Positions 58,753 to 64,000 of a stretch of DNA of 64,000 nt are shown piece by piece; position 1 is the first letter of the stretch; the number at the start of each line of letters is the position of its first letter. The DNA is taken from assembly GCF_048128805.1 (NCBI RefSeq), contig NC_136000.1, forward strand, positions 23,946,446 through 24,010,445, in the 5' to 3' direction. The notes beneath the pieces were generated by a model. That model saw only the letters and a program-made list of their open reading frames with translations, made no database searches and was not told the DNA's origin. This DNA comes from Centroberyx gerrardi (taxonomy: Eukaryota; Chordata; Actinopteri; Beryciformes; Berycidae). Position numbers and translations under genes: made by a program.

Positions 58753-61700
58753 GTAAAAACAGTTGTTTACATTTTTCTACGGAAGCTCGAGTGAGTCAAG
58801 TTGTACCGTTCGCGTATAGACGATAGCATTGATGTCATACAGTGAGGTTTACCTGGAATTGGCTGTTCAACTGCAACTCAGAAGAGTTTTTTCAATCTAT
58901 TAAATAAATATACTCTTATTCTCCAGGTTTACATAGTAATTCCATAATGAAAAAAACAGATGTAAGCCAAAACTATAGCCTGTCTCTTGTGTGACATGTA
59001 ATGCTGTTAGGTGGCTTTTCCATAACGCAGTTTCCGAACAGGGGCGTAAACTGCCACCCTCCTACTTTTGCCCTATATTTACAGATAGGGGTTACATTTC
59101 ATAACACCTTGAGAGACGGTGACCTTTGCCCCAGTTTCCCCTTTACACAACTGGAACTGAATCAGGATTTTTTTTAGCTTTCCTCATAGGCTAGGAAGTC
59201 ATTGCCAATAGGCCTAATAGATTCTGTTTGGTAAGACACTGTTAAGCTCAGTTTCAGGGCTGAATGCTTGCTTCATGGTATGCTATGCTTGCCTTGCAGG
59301 GCAGGTCAGCTGGCAGAGCGGGCAGAGCTGCCTTCAAGTGCTACTGGAAAAGCCTTATTTCTGAGTTTGGAAGTCATAAACATAACTTGTTGAGCATTCA
59401 AGTACTTCTATAAATCGTAACAAAATGTGCCCTGTAACAAAAGTTTTTTGTTTTTAGTGGATGAAGTTTTATTTTATAGGTGAAGCGACAAGAGCTACTT
59501 TGTGCTGCAGCCACAGAATGAACAGGACAAACTGTGCATCAGGCTTGTAATTGATGTGTTTAAACAAAAGGCGTGATAACTAAAAGTTGAACAAAGACAA
59601 AATAAAAACGTACAATACTCTTTATTTACATAGAATGGCAAATAATAACATAGCCTAATAAAATGCATTACTTTTACCGTCAGTTGTTGACACAGCTTCC
59701 ATGCTCTCTGCCCTCTAAACGCCATATCTTGGCAACTCATTTTCCTCTTTGTAGAGTTGTTCTTTGCACTCTGCTAGTAATTACAATTTTTCCGGCAGCA
59801 CATGAAGGCAGCTGTTGCCTTACACACCATTTATGAAGAGTGGAGAGACTTTCAGACAGCAAGCTAGCTGTCACATGCATTCTATGCAGTTTGTTTGTTT
59901 GGGAAGACAAACTAAAGCAACTCTTAAAAAGGGCTATTCCCATCTAAGACCTTCACTGCCTCTTCCCCAAACCAGTCTGTTTCCAAGCCCTGACGATCTT
60001 TACCTGCAAATAGTTCTCTCTTCTGTTGTCTCCTGTTTGATGCTACTGGACAGCTAGGCCTAATTTAGGTGAAATACAAATGCACCCACTCCACTACTGC
60101 CAGAGGGTATTATTTGGTTTCATTTACAGATACCGTAAGGCATTTTTGGAATGGATTTTTGGCAAATGTGCGTTCACTGTGTCAGCCACTTTTTACCTTT
60201 TTTTACTTGTGCTCATGTATTTTTCACCTGAAAAGTTAGATTAATAATGTAATTGTGGCTCCATTAGCATGCAGTAGTTAAGTCCTTTGTATATAGGCTA
60301 AGTAGCTGTTTGTTTAGCTAATTGGATGAGTGCCTATAAAAGTTAAAATGATGAATGTATAAATTTACTGCCCAATACGAGAAAATCGATACTAGGCTAT
60401 ATAAGGAACAGGCCACAGCAAAGGCATTGAGCTTAATGAAGAATCAGTGAGGTTTGGATTTGGATGACTCAGTATTGTTTTTAGAATTGTGCGAGATTTG
60501 CTGCTTAGGAATGCTTTCTGATTCAATGCAAAGACAGATGGTGTAATCTGAAAGGCTAACTCCTTTAATGACTTTACGCCAACCAGAGTAAAATAAAAAA
60601 AACAATGTTATTTGATGAGGCTGGGTGACATTCAAGCTGCAGCAGTTGGTCGTCCACGAGATCAAACAGAATGTGTCAAGTTTTTGTTTTACTGAAGCTA
60701 TGCGTTATTCAGCCCTCAGATATGCTTGTGGAACTGTTGTAGCTCAAGCTGTGTTTTGTCAACACTCCTCTCAGATGGGGATCAGATTGTATTTGCAAAC
60801 GGTTCCTTTTGTTTGTTTTTACCTGCATGAAGTAACAGATGGGTGGGGTTTACCATATCGAGGAAATTCATAAGTAACAATAGTGTGAGCCAAGTTGTTC
60901 AACACAGAAAAGTATACTAAATTCACTTTCAAATACTTCCCTGTGATTACTGAAACTGTCTGCCGCTCATTGTCTGTGTGGCAGTTCCTCCCCATTTGGC
61001 ACCTAAGTAGGCAAAAAGAATTGCCTAAATATTTGCAAATATGATTTCCCCCAGGTCTCGTGTTTCCACTGTCAGTCCGTCTCGGATTCTTTATGCTGGC
61101 TGTATCTGTGAGCTGGATGAATACTGACTTGACATGGTACTGTATTTCTATCCATAAAAGGGCCTAGGGCTGTGTATTGGCTAGTGTCCTGGAGAGTAGC
61201 TGCCAGTGTGTCACAGGCCAACACCGTAACGACCAGCTCATTCTTTGAGAGCACAAGCATTAAGCCTCAGTAGCCTATATAGATGGATACCAACCGAGAT
61301 AGATAATACAAACCGAGTGCAAAAACGCTCTAGTAAGAATATAATCTGCATTCGTTTTCTGTGTTGAAAAGAGCAGCTTCTCTGAAAAAGATGATGGAGC
61401 TTTAAGTGTAGAAGAATATAAATGTAACTAACTTCAAGCTTCTGATGTCTGTGCTGATATCTTATGAAATAAATACTGCTTTGAGCGAGTGAGTGTAGGA
61501 CTACACCAGGCTATTAGGGGTTGCTCAGGTTCTATCATGTGTCTGCTTTTCTACAACTAACTAGACAAAGTGTAAGCTGCAGATTTGTGACCTTGTTGAG
61601 TTGTGTTTGCCCATTGATGATGGAGTGAAGTTATGATCATCAATTTGTATGTAGTATGAGTTCAGAGCCTGTGTGTGCACATTTAACCTAGTACTGTCCT

Positions 61701-63051
61701 TCAACTGTTTACAGATAATCGCTAGTCCTGTTTTCAAAGATCCTGACTGTGCTATTGTCCAAGGACTTTCCCAGTACCTTGCCTGCTCAGTACCTATCAT
61801 ATGCCTGGTGAGAAGTGGCTCAGATGCATTTAATCTCAATAGCCCAGATCTGTTGAGACCTATAGTAGTTTAAAAGGTCTATATGCTACAGACAAGAGTA
61901 CACACTGACACTTGACCGCCATGGCCTTGGTGTTACACAGTATTATTTGCTTGTTGTTATTGCCAGAATTTGGTTGAACTGGAAATGGGGGAAAGGTCAT
62001 GGTGCATATGAAGCTTTTAGTCTCTGTATTGGCAGTGTGTGCGTTCCAAGGGAGAGAAAAAAAACTGGCATTCAAAAGTGATGCAGGTAATCAAAGCAGC
62101 ACCGAATCACAGGGAGGAAAAAATTAGAAAATTTCTGAAATGACTAAAGTAATGAAAGTTTGGAATTTTCAAGACTGCAATTTACCGCTCTTCTTGCGGG
62201 AGTGTCACTTTGAATTCTACGCTAGATTAGTCTGTCTTGGCTGGGGTAATCGATTTTCGCCGTTGCTCCTTCCTCCTTCCTCCTGCGGGCTTTTCATTTT
62301 TGTCCACCTGTACACAGACCGAGTGGATGAAAGATGTAAAAAAAAAAAAAAAAAGTCTGAGTTCTACACTTTAACACACACTTCATTTTAGTTCGCTCTC
62401 TGGGATTTGGCAAATACTTCCAGAGTGTCAGTGAAACTATTTTCCCCCACGGAAAGGCTGGCAGGCAGACATGTGGCATACAGCCTACTGGAGTAAAAGG
62501 TATTGGCACACAAGCACGTTGGCGGTCAGCGGTCACGGCGGATACGGAGAAGTAAGTGTATCTGGCCTTGAATAGACGGACTGCTCCTTGTAGGCATTGC
62601 AGTCTCCATCGCTCTGTATAATCACTATGTAACCACTGCTCAAGATGGAGAGGGACCTTGTAGCAGAGGCTGTATCAGCTCACAGCATCGGTGCCGAACC
62701 GCATTGATATAGCTCCGGTGTCAAAAAGTGTTGCCTCATTTTCTCTCTAATGGAGTGGAGGATTGTCCGCCCTCCCCTTCCTCCCTTTTCTCCCCGTCTC
62801 CCTCCTAACCCTAGGCCTCTAATGCTCGGCCCTTCCCTTTCAAAGAACTCCATCTTCTGCAAGGTTAACGGAATACAGATTTGTCCCTGGGTTCGGCCGT
62901 CCTTTTGTGTGCGCGAGGATTGGGAACCCAAGGCACTTTTATGTGGTGTTGATGTGCCAGGGGTTTCTAGAGAAAAGCTTGGCCGGGATTATCAGCCATC
63001 ATAGAATTGTTTATTTCGCTTCTGGTAACTGATGAAGTTTGAGAAGCACGC

Positions 63052-63091
<40 letters not shown>

Positions 63092-64000
63092 GCGTCACAA
63101 ACTGAGCAATAGAGATAGAAGTTGTGCTCGAGCTTTTTCGAGCCCGGAGGGTTGGTCTCGACCTGCTCCTCACAAAAAACTGAATTTTCCAGTGTGAAAT
63201 CTCTCGACCATATAGAGGTGAATAATTCAGGGGCTAATGTCTAAATGCGGGGAAGAATTTCAAGGTTTGTCATTTTGAAGTATGGTAGTTGCTGCTGGAG
63301 AATTTTACGCAGTGGCTATTAGACCTTGACTATACAGTTTGGCTCGGTTATCCGTCGATTGTTGTGATTGACAAGAAGGCATTAAAGCAAGCCTGAAGTA
63401 AAGGCATCATATGGAACAGTCAATATAAGGCGTGTGTGTATGTGTGTGTGCTTGTTTGTGTGTTTACAAGAGATTTGCTTTAAATGAAGTCTGACCTTTG
63501 CAGGCGGACAGGCCTGCTTTGAAATGGCAAGTTGTTTATTGAAGCGCCTCCTCCACTCCTATTGCGAGCTCAAACACATCACTACTCATAAGGTGTAATG
63601 AAAACATTCAAACGGCACACAGACAACCGGGGGACAGAACGTCCACACAGTCCATGACGCATGGGTGTGGAATCGTCTGTGTGAAGCGATGCCCCAGCCT
63701 GCAGATTCACTTCAGCCACGCTGCTGTCAGTCACTGGGATGGCACTTATGAGCCCTCTCTATAAAAGATGTTACAAGACTGAAGACGGGTCTGTTTACCC
63801 TACGCTTTAGTGTAATAACGTCGTAAAAGCAGCAGTTTCTCAAAGAATACCTTCACGGTGTCTCGGCTTTATAAGATGGCACATAGAGTAAGAAGAGGAA
63901 GTCTGTTAATTTGGCACATGTATAATGGATACCATGGGATTCTTGCTGTGAGGAAGAGGCATTAGTGGCTTTGTGTTATGTAACAGCTGTGCTTAATTAT
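58753..64000 (+). other. mlycd: mlycd intron 1 (runs past the window edge)
   Basis: No further MLYCD exon was recognised. The stretch holds an AC microsatellite at 63055-63089, a poly-A run at 62337-62354 and otherwise unremarkable unique-looking sequence. Short open frames here have no recognisable family signature. Confidence 0.6.
63049..63089. repeat. AC microsatellite in mlycd intron 1
   Basis: About 18 AC units with a CG-interrupted start. Confidence 0.95.

Overview
This window is vertebrate nuclear DNA, almost certainly from a ray-finned (teleost) fish. Genes are split into short exons with GT-AG introns (plus one AT-AC intron). Introns are full of dinucleotide microsatellites and of fish-type mobile elements: hAT, Tc1/mariner, a Penelope-like element, a tRNA-derived SINE and a LINE 3' end. 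Nothing prokaryotic or viral was found. Four protein-coding genes are supported.

Layout. (1) 1-17100, minus strand: the 5' part of slc66a2 (PQLC1), with a probable non-coding first exon near 17008 and two coding exons (14037-14242 and 12591-12724). The remaining exons were not found, so 1-12590 is read as intron or as sequence beyond the gene. (2) 17598-20275, plus strand: complete hsbp1 (77 aa). Its second intron is a minor-spliceosome (U12) AT-AC intron. (3) 20440-55340, minus strand: a complete DNA topoisomerase I gene. Nineteen coding exons join in frame to 732 codons plus stop, and all five catalytic residues are present. (4) 58207-58752, plus strand: first coding exon of mlycd (malonyl-CoA decarboxylase); its first intron runs past the right edge.

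Gene arrangement. slc66a2 and hsbp1 are head-to-head across about 0.5 kb, which suggests a shared promoter. hsbp1 and the topoisomerase gene are tail-to-tail, with about 0.2 kb between their predicted poly(A) sites. The topoisomerase gene and mlycd are divergent, about 2.8 kb apart. HSBP1 and MLYCD are also neighbours in human, so the block looks ancestral with a TOP1-family gene between them. The four products do not form a pathway: lysosomal/membrane PQ-loop transporter, heat-shock-factor regulator, DNA relaxation enzyme, fatty-acid metabolism enzyme.

Most notable structures. (a) Inside the topoisomerase gene, the 3' ends of three exons together with their splice donors recur as decayed copies in the following intron. 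One copy covers the active-site Tyr codon and now reads Phe. (b) A 4-kb Penelope-like retroelement with inverted terminal arms and a GIY-YIG coding remnant, in which each arm was separately hit by a different hAT element. (c) A hAT element inserted in a Tc1 relic, with a perfect 8-bp target duplication. (d) The AT-AC intron of hsbp1. No wholly new gene system was recognised.
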